DNA from: Bradyrhizobium iriomotense
Lineage (GTDB): Bacteria; Pseudomonadota; Alphaproteobacteria; Rhizobiales; Xanthobacteraceae
Assembly (NCBI RefSeq): GCF_030160715.1
Contig: NZ_BSOW01000052.1
Location: forward strand, 1-52,241
Reading direction: 5' to 3'
DNA: 52,241 nucleotides
Below are positions 37,942 through 46,429 of this stretch, one piece after another. The number at the start of each line of letters is the position of its first letter. Within the stretch, counting starts at the first letter, position 1. Made by a program: the position numbers and the translations under genes. The notes under the pieces were generated by a model, which was given only the letters and a program-made list of their open reading frames with translations, had not been told where the DNA came from and searched no databases.

Positions 37942-38815
37942 ATGAGCCACACTGCGGAGCCCCCCCATCGAACGCGTCACGATTCCGGTTCTGCAGCGAT
38001 GGAAGGAGGAAGGGCGTTGTATCGTAATGACCACCGCTTACGATGCCGTTACAGCACGTATCGCCAATCCCACAGTGGACATCATACTCATCGGTGATAG
38101 CGTCGGAAACGTCTGCCTCGGATTCGAAGACACTTTGCCGGTGAGCATGGCGATGATGAAACATCACCTCGAGGCTGTCGTGCGCACACGACCCCGGGCC
38201 TTGCTCGTTGCCGATATGCCCTTTCTTAGCTTTCAGCTCGGTATCAAGGAGACGATACGCAACGCGGGCGATTTCCTGCAACGTGGCGCCGCCGCCGTGA
38301 AACTGGAGGGTCGTGCCAATCGTGTCGAGACAGTCCGGGCCTTGGTCGACTGCGAAATTCCGGTCATGGGCCATCTCGGCCTGACTCCGCAGAGCGTCAA
38401 TGTCATGGGTGGATTCAAGGTACAGGGCCAGAGAGCCGACACCGCGTTACGCCTGCTCGATGATGCGCACAGACTCCAGGACGCAGGATGCTTCGCGCTG
38501 GTCTTGGAGGGCATCCCCGCAGAACTCGGTGCACAAGCGACCGAGTCCCTGACGATACCGACAATTGGGATCGGTGCGGGACCGGAGTGCTCGGGTCTAG
38601 TCCTGGTATTCCATGACGTGCTTGGGTCGACAGAAGGTCGTCGTCCCAGATTCGTTCGCGCCTATGTGGAGGGTTTTAAGTTATTGCAGGATGCGCTGTC
38701 ACGCTGGGCCGAGGACGTTCGCAAGGGTACCTTCCCGACACAACAAGAATCATATCGGCTTCCCAAAAGCCTGGAAGAACAGATCTCAAACTGGACGCGT
38801 TCGAATTCAGCCTGA
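37942..38815 (+). pseudogene. panB: Ketopantoate hydroxymethyltransferase, 5' frameshift in a C7 tract
   Basis: Transfers a one-carbon unit from 5,10-methylene-THF to ketoisovalerate, the first pantothenate step. From 38027 the frame is whole for 262 residues: MTTAYDAVTARIAN, IILIGDSVGNVCLGFEDTLP, LLVADMPFLSF, AAVKLEGR, GHLGLTPQSVNVMGG and IGIGAGPECSGLVLVFHD. The conserved N-terminal helix (RVTIPVLQRWKEEGRCIV) lies upstream in the same frame but has no start there. The likely start ATG at 37942 is in another frame, joined only if one C is removed from the seven C at 37960-37966. Translation from 38027 would lose about 28 residues that help subunit packing. Confidence 0.87.
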
Positions 38816-38828
38816 CGTGGGACTCTAC

Positions 38829-39710
38829 ATGGAATCGACTTCAACGGTCGCCGGGCTTCGTTAGGCTCTCGCAAAAGCTCGCAAGGCTGGCAAGCGCATC
38901 GGGTTCGTCCCGAAGATGGGTGACCTGCACGACGGTCATGTGGCGCTGGTCGAGGCAAGCCGGGCGCAAAGCGACGCTACGGTCGTAAGTATATTTGTGA
39001 ATCCCACTCAGTTTGGGCCGAATGAGGATCTCAGCACGTATCCGCGCGATTTTCTTCGCGATGAAAGGCTGTGCCGAGATGCGGGTGTCTCGATCGTCTT
39101 TGCTCCGGATCCCCGGGAGGTTTATCCGGAAGGCTTTGAGACCTTTGTCGAACCAGGCGAACTCGCAAAGCCGTTGTGCGGAGCCTTCAGGCCGGGGCAC
39201 TTTCGCGGTGTGGCGACGGTCGTGTGCAAGCTGTTCAACATGGTACAGCCAGATGTCGTGTTCTTCGGACAGAAGGACTTTCAGCAACGCGCTGTCGTGC
39301 GTCGCATGGCGACGGATCTTAACTTTCCGGTCGAGATCGTCACGATGCCAACTGTTCGAGAACCGGACGGTCTCGCGATGAGCAGTCGCAATCGATATCT
39401 AAACGGCGAACAGCGCCAGCACGCTGTTGCCATTAGCCGCGCTCTGTTCGCTGCAGAAGGCGAATTCCGAGCAGGCGAGCGCGACGTCGACACTCTGGTA
39501 GCAATTGCCAGGCGTCATTTGGATCAGCTCGATCTGCTGCAGTATTTGGAACTCGTCGATGTTGACACTCTGAAGCACGCCGCGAATCCCCTCAGGCGTC
39601 CCGCGGCTCTTTGCGTGGCGGGCTACGTCGGCGGGACTCGGCTGATCGACAATGTGATCCTTAGCCCGGAAGCGGACGCTCCGGCGTCGTTGAAGGCCGT
39701 AGCGGAATAA
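38829..39710 (+). pseudogene. panC: Pantoate-beta-alanine ligase with early amber stop
   Basis: Condenses pantoate and beta-alanine with ATP. From the ATG at 38829 the frame reads MESTSTVAGLR, then TAG at 38862-38864, then ALAKARKAGKRIGFVPKMGD and LHDGHVALVEASRAQ, VNPTQFGPNEDLSTYPRDF, KLFNMVQPDVVFFGQKDFQQ and REPDGLAMSSRNRYL with the KMSKS-like loop. A C-to-T change in a CAG codon would create the TAG. Restart at the ATG at 38916 is possible but would drop the first strand (GFVPKMG) of the nucleotide-binding fold. It begins 13 nt after panB, as in a normal panBC operon. Confidence 0.87.
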
Positions 39711-40058
39711 AGTTGGCTCGACGACCGGGCAGAGATACTGACGTGCGAGCGGATGCCGGCGCACTCCTCCACCGTAGAGGCAGCCGAGTCGAATGGTCCA
39801 ATGAGATTGGCATCGAGGCGATCCTCGGCGGCAAGAAGGACGAGCATATCGTCGGCGAGACGCATGACCAGCATGGCAACAGTCATCAAAACGACGACAT
39901 AGATCTGGCTGCGATAGAATTGGACACCATTGCTTCAATGCAAGAGGCTGCGATCAGTCTTGCCGGTTCACAGGGGCATTACGAACAGCCCATCGATCAA
40001 TCTCGGCGGGCCAAGAGGCGGCATTCGCCGATGAACGAGGCTCCCAGCCTTGACGGGC
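39711..40058. other. Region without a recognised gene
   Basis: An open frame on each strand lacks recognisable motifs or ribosome sites. Nothing else noted. Confidence 0.4.
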
Positions 40059-40307
40059 CTATGAGTACTGTGGACCGACCACTGGCAACGGTGCCGCGCC
40101 GGGCTTTCGATGGGGATAACCGGTGCAGAAATTCTTGATGCAGTGCGGATTCTTGCCGCATCCACACCTTTGGCACCGGGTGACACAATCCTCGTAGGTC
40201 ACGCCGGGCCGTATCTGCTCAATCAGCATAGGTTCTCGGTGAGTTTTTTGAGCCAGTGCTGGACCGACGAGTAACCCGGCAAGGAGTAGTCCAATCGCAT
40301 ATTTCAT
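40059..40307 (-). CDS. Small secreted cysteine-rich protein
   Basis: An 82-residue protein of unknown family. MKYAIGLLLAGLLVGPALA is a textbook signal peptide with cleavage expected before QKTHREP. The mature ~62 residues have six cysteines in a 21-residue core spaced C-x3-C-x2-C-x1-C-x5-C-x4-C (YEDCVTRCQRCGCGKNPHC then IKNFC), enough for three disulphides in the periplasm or outside the cell, or for a metal site. The tail is Pro/Gly-rich. AGGAG lies 8 nt before the ATG at 40307. It is read opposite to its neighbours. I recognise no homologue; the even cysteine number and spacing argue against chance. Confidence 0.75.
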   Translation of the reverse strand: MKYAIGLLLAGLLVGPALAQKTHREPMLIEQIRPGVTYEDCVTRCQRCGCGKNPHCIKNFCTGYPHRKPGAAPLPVVGPQYS

Positions 40308-40861
40308 GTGCTGCTCCTGTCGCGACGCGAGATTGATGTAGATGGTGATGTCTGCCGAACTGCTGGCAACGCAAGCTCACAGCTACAGCTAAAGTGTCAG
40401 CGAGACCGCTTCCTGCGCGGGATTCAAGCAGCTTAGAAAGGCACGTCAACATTCTCGCCCGCTCTCTAAATATTTTGGCCCTACCCCGTCCATCCCGCCC
40501 ATCCGAGCGAGAAGACGGTCTCATAGATTACTACTGGCGATCGGAGCTATGCGCAGCCGCGGCCTGATGGGTCGAATTTCATTGACTGATCCGAGATGGG
40601 CGCAGGATTACAGCGATAAAGCGCGAATCATTGCATTAACTAGCATTGCAATATCGGCACAAGTAATCATCAAGATCTGGCAAGCGAGGCACGCGATAGA
40701 GCGCGCCGCTTCGACCAGCAGGCGCACATCAGAATCAACTATTGCGCCGGTTCGTTCATGCAGTGGGACTTAGACTGTCGACGCCGCACCGACGTGCGCG
40801 CAAGGTGCGGCGCCGCGAAGATACGCGGCGGCTATCCGCATGGCATCAACAGGAGGCGAGA
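40308..40861. other. Divergent intergenic region
   Basis: No gene recognised. On the minus strand TTGACG (40446-40451) and TGAATC (40423-40428) are 17 nt apart and could be a weak promoter for the cysteine-rich gene. AGGAGG about 6 nt before 40862 serves the plus-strand gene. Confidence 0.35.
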
Positions 40862-41143
40862 ATGCGAAACAGCTCTCATAATTCCCTCCATGGTACAGGA
40901 AAGTGCTGTGCCGTCTGCGGCGGAAGGTTCGGGCTGATCCGCCACTACTCGTGGCGGACTGCCCTTTGCTCCAAGAAATGCGTAGACCGCTTCACGGCTC
41001 GCCGGGAAGGCCGACCACAAATGGTTCGCAGGTTGCAACTGGCTCGACACCTCACACAAAGTTCCGAGCACACTTTGAAGGAGAGCTTAGGAAGCTTCGC
41101 ACGCAGGTCTTTCATTAAGGGCCTTTCCTTGGAACGACGCTAG
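40862..41143 (+). CDS. Small CxxC zinc-ribbon-like protein
   Basis: A 93-residue basic protein with KCCAVCGGRFGLIRHYSW followed by ALCSKKCVDRFTARREG, i.e. CxxC and CxxxC pairs separated by about 17 residues, as in short zinc-binding proteins. AGGAGG stands about 6 nt before the ATG at 40862. A longer in-frame reading from 40742 lacks a ribosome site. The family is unnamed to me. A nucleic-acid-binding or regulatory role would be a guess. Confidence 0.65.
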   Translation: MRNSSHNSLHGTGKCCAVCGGRFGLIRHYSWRTALCSKKCVDRFTARREGRPQMVRRLQLARHLTQSSEHTLKESLGSFARRSFIKGLSLERR

Positions 41144-41248
41144 CCAAGGGATTGAAGCTAAACAACGTCGGGCATGCGCCGCCGCAAGCGGAAACAGGCG
41201 CAGGCCGGCGACTACTCTCGTAAACACTGTACTAATGGAGGCCGACCA

Positions 41249-42259
41249 GTGAGCGAAACACCACACCTTACGTTTGATATCGACCAGCCTGGCATGAGCA
41301 AGGGGCACCTTGTTGTCCCAAAAGGTGCTGACTGCGAAGCTCTTCCGCTCCCGGTCTTCAGCCTCAATAAGGGGGAGGGACCCCGTCTTCTTATCACTGG
41401 AGGCTGTCATGGCAATGAACTGGAAGGGCCAATCGTAGCCCGGCGGCTCATTGACTGGCTGCCCGAAGCGCAGACTTGTGGAAGGGTCATCGTCGTACCG
41501 GTGCTCAATCCACCGGCCGTGCAAGCATGGAGTCGCAATACTGTGGTCGACGGGTTAAATCTCAACCGAGTGTTTCCGGGCCGCGCCGACGGTTCGGTAA
41601 CCGAACGCATTGCCGATGCTGTTTCCCGCCTATTGTTGCCAATGGCAGATATAGTATTTGATCTGCACAGCTTCGGACCAAACTGGGATTTGCCACCGTC
41701 GAGCACGACGCATCCCATCGCTGATGCCGATCTCATGGCCAAGACCGTCAGAATGGCTGAAGCATTCAAATTTCCCATGACATTGGTCTGGGAACACCAC
41801 GATACATCTGGGATGTTCGATATGTTGGCCCACAGCCAGGGCAAGGTATTCGTTTGCGCTGAACTCGGCGGCGGCACCGTCGGCTCAGAAGCTCTCGCGA
41901 TCTACGAAGTTGGAGTACACAACGCACTCATCGCGCTTGGACTCGTCGAGGGAAAAGCCGAACGTCCGGCCTTCCGTCAACATAAGTCAAACCAGACGCT
42001 TGAAACGCGGTCGTCCGACGAGCTGAAATCGCCTGCTCGGGGCATCTTCGAACCTCGCTGCTCGGTGTTGGATGAAGTGAAGCAGGGAGACCTCATAGGT
42101 ATCCTGCATCCAATGGATTCTTTGTCGGCTAATTCCATTGATCTCCGCGCGTCTACCACATCCATCGTCTGCGCCATTCGATCAGGAGCGCATGTCGACG
42201 TCAACGAAGTGGTGGCGCTCCTTGCGCGACCGCAATCTCTGAAAATCTATGGCGGTTAA
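41249..42259 (+). CDS. Succinylglutamate desuccinylase/aspartoacylase-family deacylase, DoeB-like
   Basis: Zinc carboxypeptidase-fold deacylase of 336 residues. It shows LLITGGCHGNELEGPIVARR (zinc His and Glu), VIVVPVLNPPAVQAWSRNT, DGLNLNRVFPGRADGSVTER with the substrate-binding NxNR, and IVFDLHSFGPNWDLPP (third zinc His), then VFVCAELGGGT and a C-terminal beta domain. The arrangement is that of DoeB, which deacetylates N-alpha-acetyl-diaminobutyrate, and of aspartoacylases. I choose GTG at 41249 because GGAGG lies 8-13 nt before it; an ATG at 41174 in frame would add 25 basic residues without family likeness. Pairs functionally with the DoeA-like gene at 14271 if both act on ectoine-type compounds (inference). 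Confidence 0.83.
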   Translation: MSETPHLTFDIDQPGMSKGHLVVPKGADCEALPLPVFSLNKGEGPRLLITGGCHGNELEGPIVARRLIDWLPEAQTCGRVIVVPVLNPPAVQAWSRNTVVDGLNLNRVFPGRADGSVTERIADAVSRLLLPMADIVFDLHSFGPNWDLPPSSTTHPIADADLMAKTVRMAEAFKFPMTLVWEHHDTSGMFDMLAHSQGKVFVCAELGGGTVGSEALAIYEVGVHNALIALGLVEGKAERPAFRQHKSNQTLETRSSDELKSPARGIFEPRCSVLDEVKQGDLIGILHPMDSLSANSIDLRASTTSIVCAIRSGAHVDVNEVVALLARPQSLKIYGG

Positions 42260-42430
42260 TCTCCTTGCGATTGCGGACCGCTCTTTCCAGTAATCAAAAG
42301 GAGGAAATGGAACATGATAAATCTATTGACGTGATCTTATCAGCTAGGCCTCGGTTGAAAGACTTTCTCGATCCCATTGATCTTGCGTGCGCAGACAGCA
42401 ATTGCCGCAGCACGCGCGGTCCGAATGGTA

Positions 42431-43105
42431 ATGAGTGATTCCAAGGACACGGCCACGCCCGAGCGGCTTAGGGGCAGTCCGAGGCGGAGCTACCGTACCT
42501 GGTGGCTGGAGGCGAAGGAACGGATCGAAGGGAACGTTCTTGCCAGGGCGAACGCGTCGGTGATCGCGCGGTCTCACGGGCTCGATCCATCGCATTTGTT
42601 TGCATGGCGACGCAAGGCGCTGGCCTCGGACTCGTCGCGCCGGTTTTTGCAGCGCGAGGCCAAGCGGCTCGCGCAATTTGATGCAGTAACGGGCGACATG
42701 GTGGAAATCTTGATCGGCGATGTTGTGGTCCCTGTCGGCAGCAGCGATGTGGAGCCTGAGCGGCTTGCTGCCGTAATCCGGGCGGTTCGGAGGCTGATCC
42801 CGGCGGGCGCTCAGATTTACGTAGCTAGCGCGCCGGTCGACTTCCGCAAGAGAGCGACCGGCTTGATGGCGCTGGTGCGAGATGGTGAGCCCGATCCATT
42901 CAGCGGCGCGCTGTCCGTGTTCAGTTCGAAAAGAGCGGATCGGATTAAGGCGGTTTGGTGGGACGGCAACTGGGTGTGTGTGCTGGCCGAAGACTGCGCC
43001 GACCCGGGTGCAGCTAAACCAGGCGCAGTTGCTCGCGCTGATCGACGGGCTGGACTGGACGAAGGTGCGTCAGTCGCTGTGAAGCGCCCGGAACCGGCGG
43101 GCTGA
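42431..43105 (+). pseudogene. IS66 TnpA-TnpB remnant
   Basis: The first part is IS66 TnpA (SPRRSYRTWWLEAKERIEG, VIARSHGLDPSHLFAWRRKA). The frame then runs directly into TnpB (IPAGAQIYVASAPVDFRKRA, DPFSGALSVFSSKRADRIKA, VWWDGNWVCVLAE). In intact elements the two overlap in different frames, so the fusion itself shows an indel, and the TnpB start ATG has become CTG. A later shift puts the tail QLNQAQLLALIDGLDWTKVR in a third frame. Inactive. Confidence 0.85.
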
Positions 43106-43129
43106 CGACCTGCGGCGAATTGAATCAGC

Positions 43130-43550
43130 GCGGCTAAAAAGTTTGGGGATTGGCGGCGACTCTGCTGTAATGCCGGCGATGACGATGCGCGTTACAGAGC
43201 TTTCGGCGATCCTGCCGAAGCCCATTCGCTGATGTTCGCCTTGGTGAAGAGCGGGCGGCACTCGACGCCGAGAACAGCCGCATCGCCTCTGAGATCACAA
43301 CACTGACGGCGGCGAATGCCGATCTCGACGCGGTCCGGACGCGCGGACCGTGGAGCTGACGAAGATCGTGAAGATGTTGGACACGCGTTACGGCACGCTC
43401 ACGCAGCGACAAGCAGATCGCCTTAAAGAAACCGTGAGCCTCGCCTATCTCACGCGTCGCGAGAAGGTAGAGCAAAACCACGCTTACGCTGGTTACGAGC
43501 CGAGGTTATATCTAGGCGCGCTGCGCCTTTTGCCAAGTGTGGATTGACTG
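43130..43550 (+). pseudogene. IS66 TnpC N-terminal remnant
   Basis: Broken frames carry LEAENSRIASEITTLTAANADL-like coiled-coil sequence (split by indels) and VELTKIVKMLDTRYGTLTQR, typical of the N-terminus of the IS66 TnpC transposase. The catalytic domain is absent. It follows the TnpA/TnpB remnant in the normal order. Confidence 0.55.
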
Positions 43551-44451
43551 TGGGCGCATAGGCGATGCCGAGTTTGGCCGGACGCCAGACGTCTCCACGA
43601 TCACGTGGGCCTTCCTCGCTTACCGCTTGAATAGATCAATACATCAACCCTCTCGCGTCCTTGAGGTTGAGGCTCATACCTTGGCGATGCGGGTTCGGAA
43701 AGTCAGCACCTGGCGGTGGGCCGCCAACGCATCGAGCCTAATCACGTTAGTATCCAAATCGGCAGGCTGGCGTACGCAAAGGGGCAGCCGCGGATGCGGC
43801 TTAGGTCAAGCACGGGGAAGCCAGGCAGGGCCTCAATGTTCATTTGCAAGCCCCGGGATTGGTGGTGAGTGGTGGCTCTCAATAACGAAGTCCTATGGTA
43901 CCTGCGCAAACATTCGAGTCCGCCGACGCTCCAGCTGCGCTCTTTAACCAATACCGGCGGTCAAATAACCTGTGCGTCAGCAGCGAGGCGGCTCAAAGTT
44001 GAGTGCATCGCTCAAGCGGTCGTTGATAGCCATTTGAGGGATTGCGCGTGACACGGCGGATTGCTCAATACGAATGTGTGTGCCGTAGTTCGACCCAGGA
44101 TTGACCAAAGATGCCGCGAAGCGGCGCAAAGTCTGACATTTCGATGTTTTCAGGACTATTTTGCTTGTTAGTAGTCGGGGCTCGCTCATCGAGCCGCTGA
44201 CCCTCTGCTCCGACCCTCGACAGAAGAGTTGGAGGATCTGCTCGATGATCCGCAGTCGACGGTACACCCATCGTCGCTTTGCAAGCAGTGGGTCCGTGCA
44301 ACGGTACTAAGGCGTTATCACTTGTCCCAATCCAGCGCGAGGACAGCTGATGAAACTGAGATGGCCTATCGGTGTGTGTCTCTCCATCGAAAACGGCATG
44401 CGCGCAAAGCATCACCGCCTGAATCCCGAACAGAAGGATCATTTGAAGATC
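43551..44451. other. Region without a recognised gene
   Basis: 900 bases with only short unremarkable frames; probably mobile-element debris plus the leader of matB. Confidence 0.4.
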
Positions 44452-45957
44452 ATGCGAGAGAACGTTTATCGGCGGCTCCTGCCCGAAGATTTCGATGCTA
44501 ACACGCCCGTCATCATCGATGAACGTGGTTTCTCCTGGACTCGACCGAAGCTGGATACTCTTATCAGCAATATTGCCAGCGCATTACTTAATATCGGCGT
44601 TCAGCCTGGAGATCGTGTGGGTGCGAAGATCGACAAATCTGTTCACTCGTTTTGCCTATATCTAGCTACCTTAAGAGTAGGCGCAGTTTGGCTTCCAATG
44701 AATACAGCCTACACGCAAGCGGAAGTCGAGCTCATTCTATCTGACGCGAGCCCTCTAGTGCTGGTGTCGTCGGAGCCGATGGAAGTGCCGAACGTCGCAT
44801 GCTTCACGATGGCAAGCGATGGCTCGGGCACTTTGATGCAAGCCGCCAATAATACTCGAAATGTTCAACTCGTGTATCGGGATTCCGACGACCTCGCCGC
44901 GATATTGTACACGTCTGGCACGACCGGACGGCCGAAGGGCGCCATGATTACTCATGGCAACCTTGAGTTCTGTGCCGAGACCTTGGCTGATTTCTGGGGC
45001 GTGACGCGACGAGACACTTTGTTGCATGCATTACCTACATTCCATGCGCACGGCCTCTTCATCGCAGCCAACACTATGCTGGCCGCGCGGGCTAGCATGG
45101 TGTTCTTATCGCGCTTCGACCCGGAGCAAGTCCTTTCGCTCCTGCCGCGGGCAACTATCTTTATGGGTGTCCCCACACTCTACAGCCGCTTACTTGCCAG
45201 CGAGCGGCTCAGCAAAGCGCTCTGCGAGAACGTTCGTGTTTTTATCTCCGGGTCAGCTCCGCTGTCGGCCGAGACATTCGAGGAGTTCAGGGCGCGAACG
45301 GGTCACTCTATCTTAGAAAGATACGGCATGACAGAGACGACCGTCATCACGTCCAATCCGCTTTCTGGGGAGAGAGTTGCTGGCTCAGTCGGGTATGCAT
45401 TGCCGGGCGTCTCAATCGTGGCTCTCCGCAAGGATGGTGGGCTCGCTCCTGTCGATGAAGTGGGCGAGCTGGTTGTGAAAGGGCCTAACGTCTTTAAAGG
45501 CTACTGGAATTTGCCTGAGAAAACGGCTGCGGAATTCACGCGCGAAGGATACTTCAAATCAGGCGATTTAGTGCGAATCGACAGCCATGACCGCATTTGG
45601 ATCGTCGGCCGCAATAAGGACTTGATCATCACAGGCGGATACAACGTCTATCCGCGAGAAGTGGAAGCCTGTCTCGTCAGCTTCAGTGCAGTGCGAGATT
45701 GCGCAGTGATTGGAGTGCCTCACCCTGATTTTGGCGAAGGCGTAATTGCGGTTGTCGAGCTTAAGGAAAAGGAAGTATTCGAAGCGAAGTCTGTCATCGC
45801 GGATCTGAGTTCGCGCCTTGCTAAGTACAAAATTCCAAAAAAGATTGTTGTTGTGCCGTCGCTTCCGAGAAATGCAATGGGAAAAATTCAGAAGAACGAG
45901 CTCAAAGAGGCGTTTTCATCCGCGTTCTCCAGTGAAAGTTGTGCGGTTCCGAATTAG
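44452..45957 (+). CDS. matB: Malonyl-CoA synthetase (acyl-CoA synthetase family)
   Basis: Activates malonate to malonyl-CoA with ATP. The 501-residue ANL-superfamily protein shows LYTSGTTGRPKGAMITHGNL (P-loop, from ~153), HALPTFHAHGLFIAANTML, FISGSAPLSAETFEEF, ILERYGMTETTVITSNP (from ~287), FKGYWNLPEKTAAEFTREGY, KSGDLVRIDSHDRIWIVGR, KDLIITGGYNVYPREVE and the adenylating Lys478 in MGKIQKNEL. The pattern agrees closely with rhizobial MatB. I take the ATG at 44452, with GAAG 5-8 nt upstream, because the 34 residues added by the start at 44350 do not fit the family. No matA (decarboxylase) or matC (transporter) is in the window. Confidence 0.9.
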   Translation: MRENVYRRLLPEDFDANTPVIIDERGFSWTRPKLDTLISNIASALLNIGVQPGDRVGAKIDKSVHSFCLYLATLRVGAVWLPMNTAYTQAEVELILSDASPLVLVSSEPMEVPNVACFTMASDGSGTLMQAANNTRNVQLVYRDSDDLAAILYTSGTTGRPKGAMITHGNLEFCAETLADFWGVTRRDTLLHALPTFHAHGLFIAANTMLAARASMVFLSRFDPEQVLSLLPRATIFMGVPTLYSRLLASERLSKALCENVRVFISGSAPLSAETFEEFRARTGHSILERYGMTETTVITSNPLSGERVAGSVGYALPGVSIVALRKDGGLAPVDEVGELVVKGPNVFKGYWNLPEKTAAEFTREGYFKSGDLVRIDSHDRIWIVGRNKDLIITGGYNVYPREVEACLVSFSAVRDCAVIGVPHPDFGEGVIAVVELKEKEVFEAKSVIADLSSRLAKYKIPKKIVVVPSLPRNAMGKIQKNELKEAFSSAFSSESCAVPN

Positions 45958-45959
45958 AG

Positions 45960-46316
45960 CGATTTGAAGACGCGATGGCAGATCAATAAGATCGACATAG
46001 GAGATGTGTCCCACGTGTTTGCAGCAGCCGTTTTCTGGCCAACAGAGAGCGCCAGTGCCATCGTGACTTTGCGACGAAGCGCCCACCCAGCTGGTGATCT
46101 CGCGGTCATAACGTCCGGGGCAAAGGCAACCCGAACGATCTTGCCATTCCAGCAGGTAAGAGCATCTGAGCACCTACGCTCGTTGAAGCGGCTTGTCATG
46201 ATCGTTTCGTCATGAGCTCGCCGGATGCGGCGTCCTGTCTGCCCGACCAGCAACAAGCCGCTCTTCTTATCAGCTGGTACACTCGCTTGGCGAGTTCTGT
46301 GCGTCAAGTTCAGCAA
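45960..46316 (-). pseudogene. IS3-family OrfB transposase fragment
   Basis: Minus-strand frames read VYQLIRRAACCWSG in one and FNERRCSDALTCWNGKIVRV then AFAPD in another, with RYDREITSWVGASSQS in a third: the middle of an IS2/IS3-type integrase (RWCSDxxEFTCWNGExVRVAF). It lacks both ends and is frameshifted. It adjoins the IS256 element at 46430. Confidence 0.65.
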
Positions 46317-46429
46317 AATTGATCATGGGGTCCGGCCAAGCCATCCCCTCGGAGCCGCCGTCGCTTGCTCGCCCCAAGCGCTGCGCTGGCGAGCGACGGC
46401 GGCGGCGAGGGGTGGCGTCCATCCCTTTG

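Noticed and set aside
8959..38864. In-frame TAG codons in the cupin, bioB, panC and IS256 fragment B genes, suggesting amber recoding or pyrrolysine.
   Set aside because: The same genes or neighbours also carry frameshifts, three of the TAGs are explained by C-to-T changes in CAG codons, and no suppressor tRNA or pyrrolysine genes are present. Ordinary decay is simpler.
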